Counted from the first letter of the stretch, positions 43,894 through 57,087 are shown. The stretch is 64,000 nucleotides of DNA from Aurelia coerulea (GCA_039566865.1 CM076944.1:7400501-7464500), one strand, 5' to 3'. Made by a program: numbers and translations. The notes: a model not told the origin generated them from the letters alone.

Positions 43894-45637
43894 AGTTCTT
43901 TTGCTGTTTTATAAATTTTACATTTAAACCTTATATATCAAACTTGGTAGAAAATTGTAATTTGTGGCTGCTACCAATTGATCATATTTTGGGTCATTTA
44001 ACTACCATTTGGTGGTTTTTGTAAAAATATACTACCATTTGAGGGTAATTCTTAAAATATTTGCTGTAGCCCTCTTTGACCCCCACTGGAGCCTCCTGTT
44101 AGACCATAATGGGAGTACCCCCTTGGGGCTGTACCCTAAACTACAATATTTGTATGGCGACATAGAAAAGTTTTACCAGATGTGAAAAGAGTTTCTGGGA
44201 GACGTAATTTCGTATGAAAGTAATTTTCTCAAATTTAAAAGGTTTTGTATCAAGAACACAAAACTGTACAAGATTTTGCTTAAGTGATTTATCGATCTTG
44301 TACACCTATCTCAGTTGTATTCACTCTTTTTTTATAAGAACATTATCAATTTTGTCCAGCCTTAAAATTCTAAAGAAATTTTCGTTTGAGTCTGAACATA
44401 TTCTTACAGTATTCTTATTTTTCAAATCTGATATGGTTTCAGGCCCAGGGGAACATAGTCAAAATAAGTGTCATGTCATTACGAGGAAATGGTCGAAACG
44501 AAAGAAAAATTTAAGCAATTATAACAATAAGAATGTTCTTAACCAACATAAAGTTTTTAACATGCTTTTTGAAAAAATAAGTGAGATTCGTCAGTCATGT
44601 GATTCTCTGTTATGAACATTGCAAAACAGGCCACTGCTGAAAAATGAGACTCAAAGATGGGAGCCAAGGCTGAGCAATATTCTTATAATGCTCTTAAAAT
44701 TGTTTCTTCGTAGTGGACCTCTAGTACAATTCGTACAAGTAATTTGAAGAATGAAAGGAAGTCCTCCCTAGAGTCCTCTTCCGGGTCCTGGTCCTGGTAT
44801 GTGTTTTGGGACCTCTTTTTCCGGTATACCGTTTATTAGCAGGATTTGTGCAATATATTGCTAAACCAACGTGCCAAAACCCATCAGGCGTCAGGGGATT
44901 GTGACACAAAGGTATGGGGTAAAGAAAATAGTGGGACATGTAGTAACTGTTACTGAAACTGTTGCTCGTCAATCGATTGTGCAACACCTAACAGCTATTG
45001 TCTTGTATGCCTGTTTGGGCACATCCTTTTAGGTTTATTTATTTGTGCAACTGCCATTGCTACTGCTTGATCTGATCATTGCACGTTGTTTATTCATGAC
45101 AGGGCAATGCTCAAATAGTGGTTTAAGTATTTTTGAAGGTCGTTTGGCAATTTTTTTTGCGAAGAAAACGAGACGTTTCAACCGAAGTTTACTTTGTATG
45201 TGACTGTTGCTGCTATACTGTTACAATAGATATACAGGTCAATTCAAGACGTATTGGAATTTTTGCAGCGTTCCAAGGGAATCAATACGAGCTGTTAGAA
45301 CGAAGCATATACGTTGTGATATTGCATACGAAGCATTGCCTCAGCAGGGGTTACAAGTGACGGAACGTGCCGCCTCTTCAGTGAAACCTGACTGAGCAAG
45401 ACTTGCATGCTAACAACAGTTTTAACGAAGAAGACATTCTACATCAGAAGCATTACTGCAAGGCGGCGTTAATAGAAATATAGATATTTTATGCAGAAGG
45501 CGAGCGGAAGCAGACGGAGCTTGATATCATAACGGCTGTTACCGTAAAACCCAAAAAATTAAAGTCAGCCATTTCCGATTGCTTTGCGATTTTTGAGTTG
45601 CAAGTGCGTAACTTTTATCTAACTGTTGCTTACCACC
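43894..45637. other. Upstream region of the first TSR gene
   Basis: Short unrecognised frames at 44214-44615 and 45133-45395. ACTACCATTTG.GG is repeated near 44000. No promoter motif could be assigned. Confidence 0.4.
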
Positions 45638-48600
45638 ATGGGAATTAAACGTGTTGTCATTTTACTAATTCTCGTGATTCTTCTCCAGTTTGTTGAAGAT
45701 GGTGAAAGTTGGCGACGTCGTAGAAGGAGGCGAAGATGCTCACCTCGTAATTGTTACGTTAGTGGATGGTCGGGATGGTCAGGGTGTACTCACGCTTGTG
45801 GGTCTTCTGGAACAAGATATAGAACACGATACGTTACCCAAGGTATTTTCTGCTTTATTTCGCAACAGTAAGCTTTTTGTGTGTGGCTGAATTTCACTCC
45901 ACTGCGCGCTTTGACCCTGCATAATCTTCTGCAGAAGTGCTGTAGTTTGCATTGTGTATTTTTTGTCCATTGAGTAATGTAGCTGAATTCAGGGGCGGCG
46001 CCAACCCTGAAAAGTGGGGTGGACAAGAGATAGAATTGATTGCCAGAAGATATACCTGATGCTCTGATGCTTTTTATATCGTTTTTGCTTAGGAATGAAT
46101 ACCGACCTTAGGGAACAGTCCACCCCAGTCCACCGATGAGCGTAGGGGAAGATAAAACTGGGAGGGGGGGCTGCCCTACAAAAATCTATTGTTTGCGAAA
46201 AATTTGCCTGACTCGTGGTGGATTTCTGCCCGATTATGGCCTATTTTTGCAAATTTTTGGCAACGTCAGCCCCCTAGCTCCTTGTCTTCTACGCCTATGA
46301 ATCCATCCAGTGGCGACGCCGTTGGCTGAATTTCACTCCACTACGCGCTTTGACCCTGCATGGTCTTTTGCAGACGTGCTGTAGTTTGAATTGTGTATTT
46401 TTTGTTCATTGGGTAAATGAAGTCTAACTAAATATTTTCGATCTTTTTCACACTAAATTATCACAAATGCTTGAGTAACGACCCAATAATTTAATGTAGT
46501 TATAAACTTGGCCAAGTTTCTAAAAATTGGTTCTTTAAAAAGCTCACTTTATTCACTGATTGGCATACATGTGAAGTAGAAGAGTCTGGTTTTGGTGACA
46601 AACATAGGTAGCAAGCTGTCCGTAAAAATGTAATTTTATGGGACATATCCAGGCATGCCCACGCTTGTAACTGCGCGAAAATAGAAGACAATGTTTGCCA
46701 TTCATGAAATGTACGCTTCACATATCCAACGGCATGCAATGCATTCGTTTGCCTTTGGCGAGACGTTTGTTTGATGAAAGATGAGTCAGCCAATGCAAAA
46801 TTGTTCAAAATCTTGCATTCTGATCCGTCGGGACCAAGAGGCTTGCCCTGCAGCAAGTTTCTGAGTTTGGAAATAAGCACTGCTCTGAGTGGAATAAGTC
46901 CCTCATTAAAGCAGCAACAGTGACATTGATTTAGCTCAATGAACGTAAGTGAAACTTGCATGGTGATTCTACTTATGCCCAAAGCTTGCACCAGACTAGG
47001 TTCATTTTCATTAGACTAGGTTCTAGGTTCTAGGTTTAGGCAAATCTTCATTCTTTAAAGAGATACATGGTGACTGCAGACGGCAGTGATATCATCTGAC
47101 AGTCTAAACAAGCTCTGCAAAGATTGTTGAAAACACACAGACAAACAAACAAGCAAACAAACAAACAAGCAAGCAAGCAAGCAAGCAAGCAAGTAAGCAA
47201 GCAAGTAAGCAAGCAAGCAAGCAAACAAACAAGCAAACAAACATAATTCAGTGCAAGGTTATTGCGGAAGAATATTTTGCTGCTTTGCAACAACTATCTA
47301 CAGATTAAGAGAATTGAATTTGCAGAGAAAATGGTTATCTTTGAATTCGATAACGGGACAATTGCAAATGCGGGGATGACCTTAATTGTCATATTCCCTG
47401 ACAGATATTCAAGCACATCACACACCCTAACTAAGGCGCAGTAATCTTTCCTACATAACCCTAACTTATAGCAAAGGATTGCAATTCAGCCCACGAAACT
47501 TCAGTTCAGCCGACCTAAACATGACCAGGCCTGAAAAAACACAGAAGCTTCAGGTCAACATTGTCAACTTTTCAAATATTTCATTTCATCTAAAATGCCT
47601 TTAGACACAGCACAGTAGTTCTGATATTAGCGATAAAAGCTTATTCGTACTTGTTGGGAATACGAACGGGCTAAGTTGTGAGCCTCAAGAATTCCCCCAA
47701 AAGGGGCTTCTTACGCGCAGTAACGATTTACTTCACTTGTGTGATATGCAAATTAGCTCTTGACCGTTGAGAAGAAGGGAAGAAACAAGAGCAGCGATGC
47801 GCATGACAACGTGAGCCTCAGCGTCGATTCGCTCACAACAAAGCTGAAACACAATGTATCAAACAATAGGGTCAGCACTACATCTCCCCAACAAGTACTA
47901 ATCAGAGCCTGTGAGACATTTGTCGGTCTTTAGTTGAATTTGCCACGTACACTGCATAGGTTGTCACGTACACTACACTGCATGACTTTGTGTTGCAAGA
48001 TGATGTTGATTGTATACGACGACGAGGATCATCGGGAAATAAACTGAGGCAACTTGCATAACTACAAACAGCTACTTCAAGCCAACGAATTAAATACAGA
48101 AATATACCGGGTGTCCCAAAAAAGTACTCCCGTTTGAAAATTCACCAAAATTTGATTACACGGCCGATCTTCAATTTTCTTTTTTTGTTCAGTAGATCAA
48201 AGACCAAATTATTATCCATGGCATAGCTGATCTTGTAAATGCTTTAAAAATGAGCAAATTTAGCTCTTTTTAGGGCTACCTGGTTTTGAATCATACTGCA
48301 AAAAGCACTGATGATTGCAAGATCAAATTTTTTGTGCATGTAAAACTTCTAGTATGGTCATAGATGACAGAAATAAATGCGCACTGTCATTGGAGACTTT
48401 ATTGATGATAAAAAATCTGAAAATTCTGACTCTTAGGCAAGATTGAGTATTTTGCTTAAAACCTATAGCTCAAAATATGGTTTTTCAACGCGTAAATTTC
48501 CTACCTTTCTGTATCAAAAGCAAACATTTTATCATCTGTGAATATTTTTGGGTCTTTGACAAAGCCATTCAAAAAGAAAATTTTATCAAAGGTTTGATAA

Positions 48601-50572
48601 TCAATTTTTGGTGGTTTTTTAAACAGGAGTACTTTTTTTGGGACACCCGGTATGTATATATACAAAACAAAATTACAAATTTCAAATCAAATGATAAAGT
48701 TCATATTAAAAATGGTGTAAAACTATAAAAAACCGAGTTGCTGAACAACAGGACCCGGCCGAGAATTTACAACGATAACAAATACTGCAGTCACTGCTCC
48801 CCGTCCAGGGTTCCCGTCGCTCAGGGAAACAGCGATAAAGTGGCTCACTACCAAGTAAAAATTAGGTAAAAACACACACAAAACAATTGGTTAAGGTGGC
48901 TCGCTACCAATAAAATTTTCACACACTTAGTGTCCTGTCGCTCATGTCATTAGACTATAAATGGCTTGTTTTCTTTAGATTAATGTGGTTGACTATGGTT
49001 CCGGCCTTAACCTAAACGTTCCGGATATGCCGAGGCGGTAGGGCCAATAATTTACAATATTAATAAAATGATTTAAGTCGAATGAAATACTATACGAACT
49101 GAGATTCAAGTCAAGCCAATATGTTTATTGTCGTCATCCTTGTTCTGAAATTCCTGACGAATTTCCGCTTTGCTTCTGATGTACCTATAAGGGCCTGTTT
49201 ATATGAGGCGGGCTGGCCCGTTAGCGAGCTGGCCCGCCTTCAGGTGAGATCCTACTTACCTGGTCACAGCTTTGTAAACAGCAGTTTGCGTTTATATGTA
49301 TGCCGGGCTGGCCCGTCTTGCCGAGATCCCGGTTATCGAGTGCCGGGATCCCGGCCTAAATGGGCTGACTTTTCTGATACAAACAGAAGAAACGGGCTAG
49401 CCCGCCTGTAACGCACGCGCAGAACACAGCAGATTTGTTAAGTTTCTAAAAATCGAGGACCTTTTGTCGCATTTTGGTGCCAAGGTTGCAACCTTTCTTT
49501 TGTAAAAATGAAAGAACAGGAGAATATTTCCTCATTCTTTCAAATTTACGCAAAGCAAAGGAAAAACTGCACGTGGCACCCAAGGGCCGGGCTGGCTCGT
49601 TGCTGGCTCACTATCGAATCTGTTATATAAAACCGAGCTGACTAGGACCCCGTTTACACGAGTACGGTTCCACAAAAGTTCGGTTCCAAAAAGATTCATT
49701 TTGGCTTTCCGTTTACACGAGACCTGCCTAACCGTACTCAAAAAGTTCACCTAGCCGTACTTTTTTGAGTTCACCTAGGAAGGTGAACTTTTTTGGAACC
49801 GAACTCATTTGGCCCCGTGTAAACACCTGAAAGTGGATTTTTCTGCGTACGGTACCACAACGAGGCTATTCCTTCTAAAAAAGAGGCAGAAAGAACATTG
49901 AAACCAAGAATTTTTGTTTATGCTGTGGTGGTGTTTGAAAATGGAGAACTTTGATTTCGCTCTCACTTTAATTTCAATACTGAGTTCGCTGGTTGCAACG
50001 CGGGTTGCAACGGTGAACTTCGGTTATCTTCTTTCAACGTATCTAACGAAAGTTCATCGAGCCAGAATAATAATAATAACTACCAAATCTCCATTTCGGA
50101 GCAGTTACAAAGTAGAACTAATGTAAGTAGAACTAATGTAACACTGGTGATACAACAAAACTAAACTAAACAATGAGTGAAAAGCTAAACAACAGAACCC
50201 TAAGTGAATTCGAATCTTGGCTCAAAAATTTCACATGAAGAATTTTGAAAACTTTTTAGTTGTTGAAAAGGTATATTTGTAGGCCTGAATTAGCAATAAT
50301 TTCATATCTTTATGTATTTATAAGCCAACTTTCTTGTTTCCAGGTGCATGGTGTGGAGGATCCTGTCCATATGGTTTGCGTGAGACTGTTGCTTGCAATA
50401 GAGTTTGCTGCCCAGTCAGTTGTATTTCATCCTGGGGACCATGGGGTACATGTCAAGGATGTGGTCGTAATGGAAGACAGACAAGGGCGCTGAGCATCAG
50501 ACGCAACCCAAGTTGTGGCGGTACTGCATGTCCCTCCACGAGGTCTCAGACAAGAGCTTGCGTCTCATCAAG
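45638..50572 (+). CDS. Secreted Arg-tract double thrombospondin-repeat protein, gene 1 (two exons seen, 3' incomplete)
   Basis: Exons 45638-45842 and 50344-50572. ATG in ACCACCATGG context. Residues 1-27 are a signal peptide (MGIKRVVILLILVILLQFVE), then SW, eight arginines and a Cys. TSR1: WSGWSGCTHACGSSGTRYRT...GGSCPYGLRETVACNR. TSR2: ISSWGPWGTCQGCGRNGRQT...CGGTACPSTRSQTRAC. Cysteine spacing and WxxW cores fit TSP type 1 repeats, which are disulfide-bonded, extracellular and often heparin-binding. The junction is phase 1. The second exon ends AG|gtgagt in phase 2, exactly where genes 2 and 3 end, so at least one more exon follows. The Arg tract may be a furin site or a polyanion-binding patch (inference). 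The 4.5-kb intron is absent from the two paralogues. Confidence 0.85.
45883..46415 (+). repeat. Direct repeat pair in TSR gene 1 intron
   Basis: A ~93-bp block starting GGCTGAATTTCACTCCACT at 45883 and 46323, about 90% identical. The region between holds GGGGCGGCGCC and GTGGCGACGCC words. Confidence 0.75.
46500..46961 (-). other. Unrecognised 154-codon open frame
   Basis: From ATG near 46961 (MQVSLTFIELNQCHCCC) to a stop at 46500, longer than typical chance frames here, Cys-rich and antisense within TSR gene 1's intron. No motif, signal peptide or family recognised. A TE remnant or chance frame is as likely as a gene. Confidence 0.2.
47139..47243. repeat. (CAAG/CAAA)n microsatellite
   Basis: About 25 tetramers of CAAG and CAAA; its minus-strand frame gives an artefactual Leu/Cys/Ala repeat. 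Confidence 0.95.
48107..48650. mobile_element. Intact palindromic mariner-like MITE (CCGGGTGTCCC)
   Basis: Begins CCGGGTGTCCCAAAAAAGTA and ends TACTTTTTTTGGGACACCCGG minus one base, TA on both sides, 544 bp. It serves as the reference for the broken copies at 3073-5474 and 30031-30345. Confidence 0.85.
49190..49420. repeat. GC-rich degenerate inverted repeat
   Basis: GGCCTGTTTATATGAGGCGG and repeated GGGCTGGCCCG words; GAGATCCCGGTTATCG and GCCGGGATCCCGGCC are self-complementary. An element seems likely but its ends are unclear. Confidence 0.4.
49646..49832. mobile_element. Short inverted-repeat element
   Basis: CCCCGTTTACACGAG at left and CCCGTGTAAACACC at right, with AAAAGTTCGGTTCC / GGAACCGAACTC inside. 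Confidence 0.55.
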
Positions 50573-53500
50573 GTGAGTGAGAATGTCATAAAATGATTTA
50601 ACCAACCTCGTTCCCAAGGGTTTCTGTTGTTTTCAATAGGAGGCTAGACGTCAACAGATACCCTTGGGACCGGTTGAAAAAATTTTGTCAATTTTGATCG
50701 GAATAATTAGCATAATTTGGCAGACAGCAGGTCCTTTCGAATCCCATATTTCACGTTTCAAAATGTATGTTCAAGCACCACTCATTGTAATTAAAGCCAT
50801 TCGAATGTTCTTCATTTCGACTGAACGCCAGGTTTCGAAAGTGAGAAACTTCTTTTGTTTCGAAAAGAGCCAATCAAATTGCAGAATAGCCTAGCAGGCT
50901 CCAGGGTCAATGTAGGCGATGAAATGCGTTGAAGTTTACGGAAAACCTTCATTGTCACTGGGTACGAGGTTGTGATATAACATAATTTAGAACTTTTCGC
51001 CTCTTTCCTAACTTTTTGTAAACACATTTTTCAGATCAACTGTGAACCCATTTCTGCGCCATTAGATTCCTTTTGGACCGTTTTAGGTTCCCTTCACTTT
51101 CTTTAGTAAGAAGTGGCGTAGACTCGGAAATGAAATTTTTTATAAAGGCTGTTTGTCTTATTAAATTAAATGACACCGAATTGAAATTAGCATTATACAA
51201 CTATCAAGAGATTCTTTATTTGCGACCAAAGAGCTAGAATTTTCTAGAAGGGTTTAGAATTTGTTCAAATATGTTTCTTCGATGAATTGATACTGTTTTT
51301 TAACTCAGTCAGTATGCCATACTATTCCAAGAGAAATTATGCTGTGCTTGCGCACAATGAGCCTCCGTGTGAAAAGGAGACCCAGTGGGATGGTAGGATC
51401 GAATTAGGATGGACTATTCCACCGCTTGCCAGATAGCTTCTGTCATCCCATTTTATCTCTATCAGGACCAAAATATCATTGGCCTATCGTACGATTGTCA
51501 TCATACGATTTACATTGTGCTATTGCATGATCGTAAGTTGCAAATCAAATTCATCGTTACAATATGCGAGATGAATTGAATGGAGAATCTTTGTTCGCTC
51601 GTCTCTTGTCTCACAGAATATTTTCAAAACTAAAGAACTTTGCAGTTAGAGTTCATTCTCTGTTCTCCTCTCACCGTACTGTGTTGCTGTATCTGTCTGT
51701 CTGTATCTGTATGATACTTGGCTACTCGAGTCACTGATGAGCATTTATGGTAAGGGTTATTGGTTATGGATTTCTGATTTCCACTGAACGAATCTATTCA
51801 CCCAGGCCCCTGGTTGAATCAAGTCTCAGTGGGTTTTCGGGCCGAGACAAGCATCCTGTAATTTATGATATCTGTATCTGTCTGTTTGTATCTGTATGAT
51901 ACTTGGCTACTCAACTCATTGATGAGCATATGTGCTAAGGGTTATTGGTTATTGATTTCTGATTTCCACTGAAAGAATCTGTTCACGCGAAGCGAGATTT
52001 CTTAACCTTGAGCATGAGAATCATTTTACAAAAAATTTCGCTGAAAAATGAAGTTCGACGACTGCCCGAAATTAAGATTTCTATGAAGTTAAAGCTGGGA
52101 TATGCTGAAGGAGTTGCAAAAACATTACGCTTGTAGGCATTGCTTTGTATTCGCATGAAATTTACCTGGAGACCAGTCGCTTCACAGAAAATATGGTGGC
52201 AAAACATTTTAAGGGTGCGTGCCTTTGTGTTGTTTGCCACTTTACCCCTCCCCAAACCACTGTTTTCTGTTTCTCCAATATGTAAACGCAGGCGTTTGAG
52301 AAGAGATTGTTACTGGAAGGTGCTATAAATCGGGGAATACCCTATCTGGAGATCTAAGTGATCAGACTTCGGTTTGCTACCTGATTTGTTGATTGGCTAG
52401 GTTCCAAGTTAAAAACCTTCTTGGCCACATATAATTTTATTTGGATTTTCTTACAGCATGTCGTTACATATTCATTTCTTTAACTGGAACTGAAATTTCT
52501 CCGAATATTTTTGCAAACGTACTTTGCTTGCGTCACGGGAGGAGAGGAGGGCTGTCTTGACGAAATGCGAGATGCTTTAAAATTGGACTTTTGGACATTA
52601 TCGATTCGTGTTTATTGGTGAAAAACGAGGGCAAGTAGGCCATGGTCTATCACCTTTGTCTCTTGTCACGGAAAGTGCCATTTTTTGGAGTAAAGTGCTT
52701 GAGTGTAAAATTGTGGAACTTTTCATGGCATAAAATGTTCTTTGCAGCAAGACTATTTTGTAACTATTCAAATTTTGCTGCAGCAGATTGAAGGTTTTTC
52801 CACTGCCACTTCTTGTATGCTTTCCTGCATGTCAAACAGTGCATCTTGGAAATACTTCTTACTGGTATGGGCATCAACGAAAAGGGCACACCGTGATAAA
52901 AAACGTTAAAAACATGCATATGTATTAAAACATTGAACTACATACGAGTTTACATGAATGCTACACAATTAAACTAGACAAAATATAAATACTGTACTGG
53001 AGCGTACTGGAGTCTGTATAACATTAGATATCAGGTTAGTGCTATAATAACTCAAACAATGTCACGAGTAAAACTCTGATGAGGATCTTCACCACCATTT
53101 TGTAAGTTAAAAGATGACCTTATGTCAAATTCAACATAGGGCTCATATCTTTAAAAGGTCGGTGTACAATTCTGTTTTCACTTTCTTTAAATTAAATGGC
53201 TTGGAAGGAGCTTATGGTTTTTGCCGTTTGATTTGTTTCAAAATGGCGACATTTATTAAATTTGAGGCTATGACGTCATTGAATTTATAAGTCCTTAACC
53301 AGAACAGCTACAGATTTCTGCTTGCCACCATGTTGTAGACCTTCATAAACTATGGTTTTCTTGACGGTTCTATCATTTTCCCTCTGTTGGTTTAAATTTT
53401 TTCAAAATGTTCCATGAAATTTTTCAAAAAGAATTAAATTGCCGCCATTTTGAAAAAAAATCAAGATATCAAAAATTTCCAAGGCAGATTTACAGCAAAG

Positions 53501-54103
53501 TACCATAAATTCTTTTCAAGCCACTCCATTCAAAGAAAAATTTCATAGAATTTTACACCCACTTTTTTAAGATTTGAAAGATTTGAGCCCTAGCTGTCAA
53601 AGTCATGGAAAATTGCCACTTTTGGGGCCTTTTGAGGTTTCATATTTTGTTATATCAGTAACAGACTTATGCGCTTGGTGAGAACCATGATATAAGATGG
53701 AAATCTAGACCCACAAGCGTCGAGAGTGTTGAAGTAAATGCCTCCAATATGATACAGCAAGAAACCACATTTCGATGTAATTTTATGCAGGATAATCCAT
53801 ATGGTTTTATGAAGTTCCGAAGACCTCAGGTTCAGTTAAGAATTTATTGTCCAGCACTGTTTGCTGCTGCGCATTTTGCTACATAACCTGTTTTACTTCA
53901 TGACCTTTATCTATACCAAGTCATGCTTGGAGCTTGGGGGAAAAAAGTTACGCAGAATCTCGTATCCTTTTTTATCAATCTAAAATCTAAAAACAACAAG
54001 TTAATACAAGATACTGTGGCATTTGTAGCGAGGAAAGACGCGTGGTCACCGGGTCCGCATTGCAAATGCAACTTACAATGTTCTTAAAATATCAGCGATA
54101 AAT
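50573..54103. other. Downstream of TSR gene 1; repeats, no exon confirmed
   Basis: Should contain the missing 3' exon(s) of TSR gene 1, but no candidate stands out. A ~118-bp block repeats directly at 51686-51803 and 51868-51985. 53190-53610 is a further copy of the 19942 family (TTTGAGGCTATGACGTCAT). Confidence 0.5.
51686..51985 (+). repeat. Direct duplication, 182-bp offset
   Basis: ATCTGTATGATACTTGGCTA through GATTTCTGATTTCCACTGAA occurs twice with few differences. Confidence 0.8.
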
Positions 54104-54439
54104 ATATATATAAAACATATATTTTACATTTTGGTTGTTTGGTTGTTTTGAATTTTGCGCTCAGCTATTCATTAGGGATACACGCCGTTTTTTTAGGGAT
54201 CTCTTTTCTGCCAATCCGCTCTTGGATCTTTCTATTGCTGGTTTTGTTATTACACACGGTTTTTTCAGCTTTCGCGAGACAGACACCGCCGCCGACTTTA
54301 ACAGCTCTTAACTCTGCGCTTTCTTTGATCTTCCTGTTGCCGCCTTTGGCTACACCCCTATTTTACACCTTTTATGACTTATTGTATTTAGCAGGACCCC
54401 GCTTACTCTATTGTTTTGTATTGTATTGTTATTTCAAGA

Positions 54440-55075
54440 TCTATTTCATTTCATTTCATTTTAAATTATTTATACAGGGTAAAAACATTCAGTTCATACG
54501 GAAAAAAAAACTGCTTTACAATGTGCCCTGTTAAAACAGAAAAGAAAACAAAAAGAAAAAGAAAAAATTAATTACTCAATAAACTCCAAATTCTACTTAA
54601 TACATTGTCAGATAAATTTCCTAAAAAAATCTAATTTTAATTATTCCTATCCAAACGAAAAAAGGAAATTAAATTGCAACAGAAAGGAAAACCGATTGAC
54701 TATGTTCTTGATGGAAGGAAGTACGTAAAGTTTGTTTTATAATCCTTCCTTTAGTTTTAATTTGAAGTTTGATAGCGAGGGAGACAGTTTGATTTGGTGA
54801 TCTAGACTATTCCAAACGGTAGCCCCTCGATATGCAAATGACTTTTGTCCATTGTTTGTTCTAAACAAAGGAAGTTTCAAGTCAGTTTCGGTGTTTCTTA
54901 GCGTCCTCATTGCCTGTTCACGCTGTCTTTGAAACATTTGGGCCATATAGTCTGGGCAAAGTTGGTTAACAGATTTGAAAACAGTAGTTGCCGTTTCAAA
55001 CCTGATCAGCTCTTTAACTGTTAACCAGCCCAGACCTTTAATAAGGGGCAAGGAGTGTGCTCCGTCTAATTTGGA
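54440..55075 (-). mobile_element. CR1/L2-type LINE 3' fragment
   Basis: Minus frame 55051-54737: VKELIRFETATTVFKSVNQL, CPDYM, RTLRNTETDLKLPLFRTNNG and QKSFAYRGATVWNSLDHQIK. This is the C-terminal thumb and tail of a CR1/L2-clade reverse transcriptase. A (ATGAA)n-like tail follows near 54440. 5'-truncated and inactive. Confidence 0.8.
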
Positions 55076-55084
55076 AAGTTATTA

Positions 55085-55106
55085 CTGATGAAGGCTTACG
55101 CCGAAA
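55085..55106 (+). ncRNA. Hammerhead-ribozyme-like core
   Basis: CTGATGA, A, GGC-TTAC-GCC hairpin, GAAA: the conserved strands of a hammerhead with a short stem II. A spare A next to the core and no clear stem I/III cleavage triplet make this a candidate only. Confidence 0.4.
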
Positions 55107-55156
55107 CGTTTACTTGAATGTGTTTTTCTTGACTACATATATATAAAACATATATT

Positions 55157-56353
55157 GGCAATAAAGAAACAATAAAATGGATACTATAAGTGCAGATGAA
55201 GAACGAACGAGAAATAGACAAAAATTTGATGTTTTTGATCATATAAAACAGACAAACATCTCTCGTATCATCGGTGAAGCTATTTATAGTATCGCTGAAA
55301 GTGATCGCCGTTGCTATTTTGCATCAGTATAACCAGATACCACCAACTTGCCCTTTTAGGAGTGGAGCTATAGAAACGTAATGGGGGTCATTTACTAGGC
55401 CCAAATTTGTTGATCCCGAATTTGCCAACCCCTGATTAGCCGATGCATAAGATGTAATTGAAATTTGTTAACTTTCCAAGGTGTTTAGCTTGTTGATTTC
55501 AGTCGTTGGGCATTTTTTAGCATCTTTGAAAATCGGTTTTGATGCAATTTTTGAGTGGAAGTTTGAAATGAGGCGGATCGCTGCGTGGGAGCTCGGGCTC
55601 GATAACAGTTTGAACTTTTTTGAATACTGCAGTGGCGGCATTCAATCATCTTTGCGACTAGAAAAGAACGAAGGAAAAGAGCAACATTATCAAGCTTTTC
55701 TCGCAATCACATGGAAGAAAAACAAGACGGTGGGAAAGAATGCAATTTTGATCACGTTACAGGCCACATGAACTGTGCATTATTGCCCATGAATAAAGCA
55801 ACGATCTCGCAATTAACTTGACACGTGTACGCAAAACTGCGCTTGAACAATTTCCAAGATCAGTTACAATCAAATTTTAGTGATTTTTCAAAACATTATA
55901 CTTTCTGGTTCACCAATGTTCCTCACGCACAAACTGCAGAGCCCAGTGTAGCAGCAGATGTGCACCCAAATGAGTCGCTGTTTTGAAATCAAATTGAGCT
56001 TACCATCGACTTTCCTTTCATATTGTGACAAATCTATAGACTGATTACATGAGCCTCAGTTTTCCGCATTGAATTGGATGATGTTATGTCTTCAAACTGA
56101 GTGAAACATGTATGAGTGAAAATAAAAACATCAGATTAAAAACGTTGAACGAATACTAGGAATCCCGTTATCAGTCTAACCAATCTATTGAAATTCCCCC
56201 TGTGGTTGGCTTTCTACCAAATGAATTAGCTGGGTCAATTTCTATTTCTGTAATGTGTTCCATTTCATTTACGCATCTTGCTTTCAAGTTTAATGTTTCA
56301 GCCATGACTTGTGAAGTGTCGTGTTTGTACAGTCACAAGAATACTGCTTAACA
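55157..56353. other. Intergenic, no gene recognised
   Basis: A 96-codon frame at 55481-55771 shows no family resemblance. No clear repeats. Confidence 0.4.
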
Positions 56354-56469
56354 CGGCTATCTGTAAAAGGGGGAACGGAGAATCGGGGAACGGGGCATTG
56401 GGGAATCATCGATCCCGATCGATCGATTCCCCATTCTCTGATTCCCCCTTTCCCGTTTTACAGAAAGCC
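56354..56469. mobile_element. Short foldback element
   Basis: GGCTATCTGTAAAAGGGGGA at left against TCCCGTTTTACAGAAAGCC at right, with GAACGGAGAATCGGGGAA / TTCCCCATTCTCTGATTCC inside and GATCGATCGAT at the centre. Confidence 0.75.
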
Positions 56470-57087
56470 ATTAACACTGATACTGAGACCCAGTTTACAA
56501 GAGAACATTGTCATTTACTGCTCCACTTTTCTCATCATTTTCTGCAGCACTAAATTAGAGCGTTGAAACGGGAAGGGTAAGGTATTGTACAACTTTTCTT
56601 TGCCGCGATACTATATCATTCCCATGCGAACGGGATCTTTTTGAATCACTTGTTTGCTTTCCAATTCTTGAGACGACAGGGTGCTCTTTGGAGCGTTTCT
56701 GTGCACGTCAGCCTTCATCGTGTGTTGTGTGTGATGCAACCCCACAGCTCCTCTCGTATCACTACTGCTGTCTGGGCCCACGAACGACCAAATTTTCTTC
56801 CTGAAAATTTTATATATTCAGGATTGGCAGCTTCTTTCTGCCTTTGATTTTGTTTATCCTCAATATACAGGCCTCGTTGATATGCGTGAGCGCACGAGCA
56901 CCACTCGCAGGCACAAAATATCATTATGTGTTAGTTGATGGCAACTTTACTGGTCTCTGAGTGTTTTGATTGCAAGCACACAAAAAGCAAACCGGTCGTT
57001 AGTAATTGCACTATATCATTTATTTACTAGAATGTCACTATTTTTGCATGTGTTTAGAATTTCTTTTGAGGAGGAGTGCTGAGGTTG

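Larger units (their letters stand above)
54124..55136. mobile_element. 1-kb insertion flanked by a 20-bp direct repeat
   Basis: ATATATATAAAACATATATT occurs at 54104-54123 and 55137-55156, exactly bracketing this block. A LINE 3' fragment occupies 54440-55075 on the minus strand, and a hammerhead-like core lies 45 bp inside the right edge. The TA-rich duplication is unusually long for a DNA transposon and fits a retroelement or Penelope-like insertion. Confidence 0.6.

Noticed and set aside
45988..46325. hAT element suggested by CAGGGGCGGCG and CAGTGGCGACG
   Set aside because: The two words are in direct, not inverted, orientation and no target duplication was found.
47048..47293. Leu/Cys/Ala-repeat protein
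   Set aside because: Pure translation of the CAAG/CAAA microsatellite.
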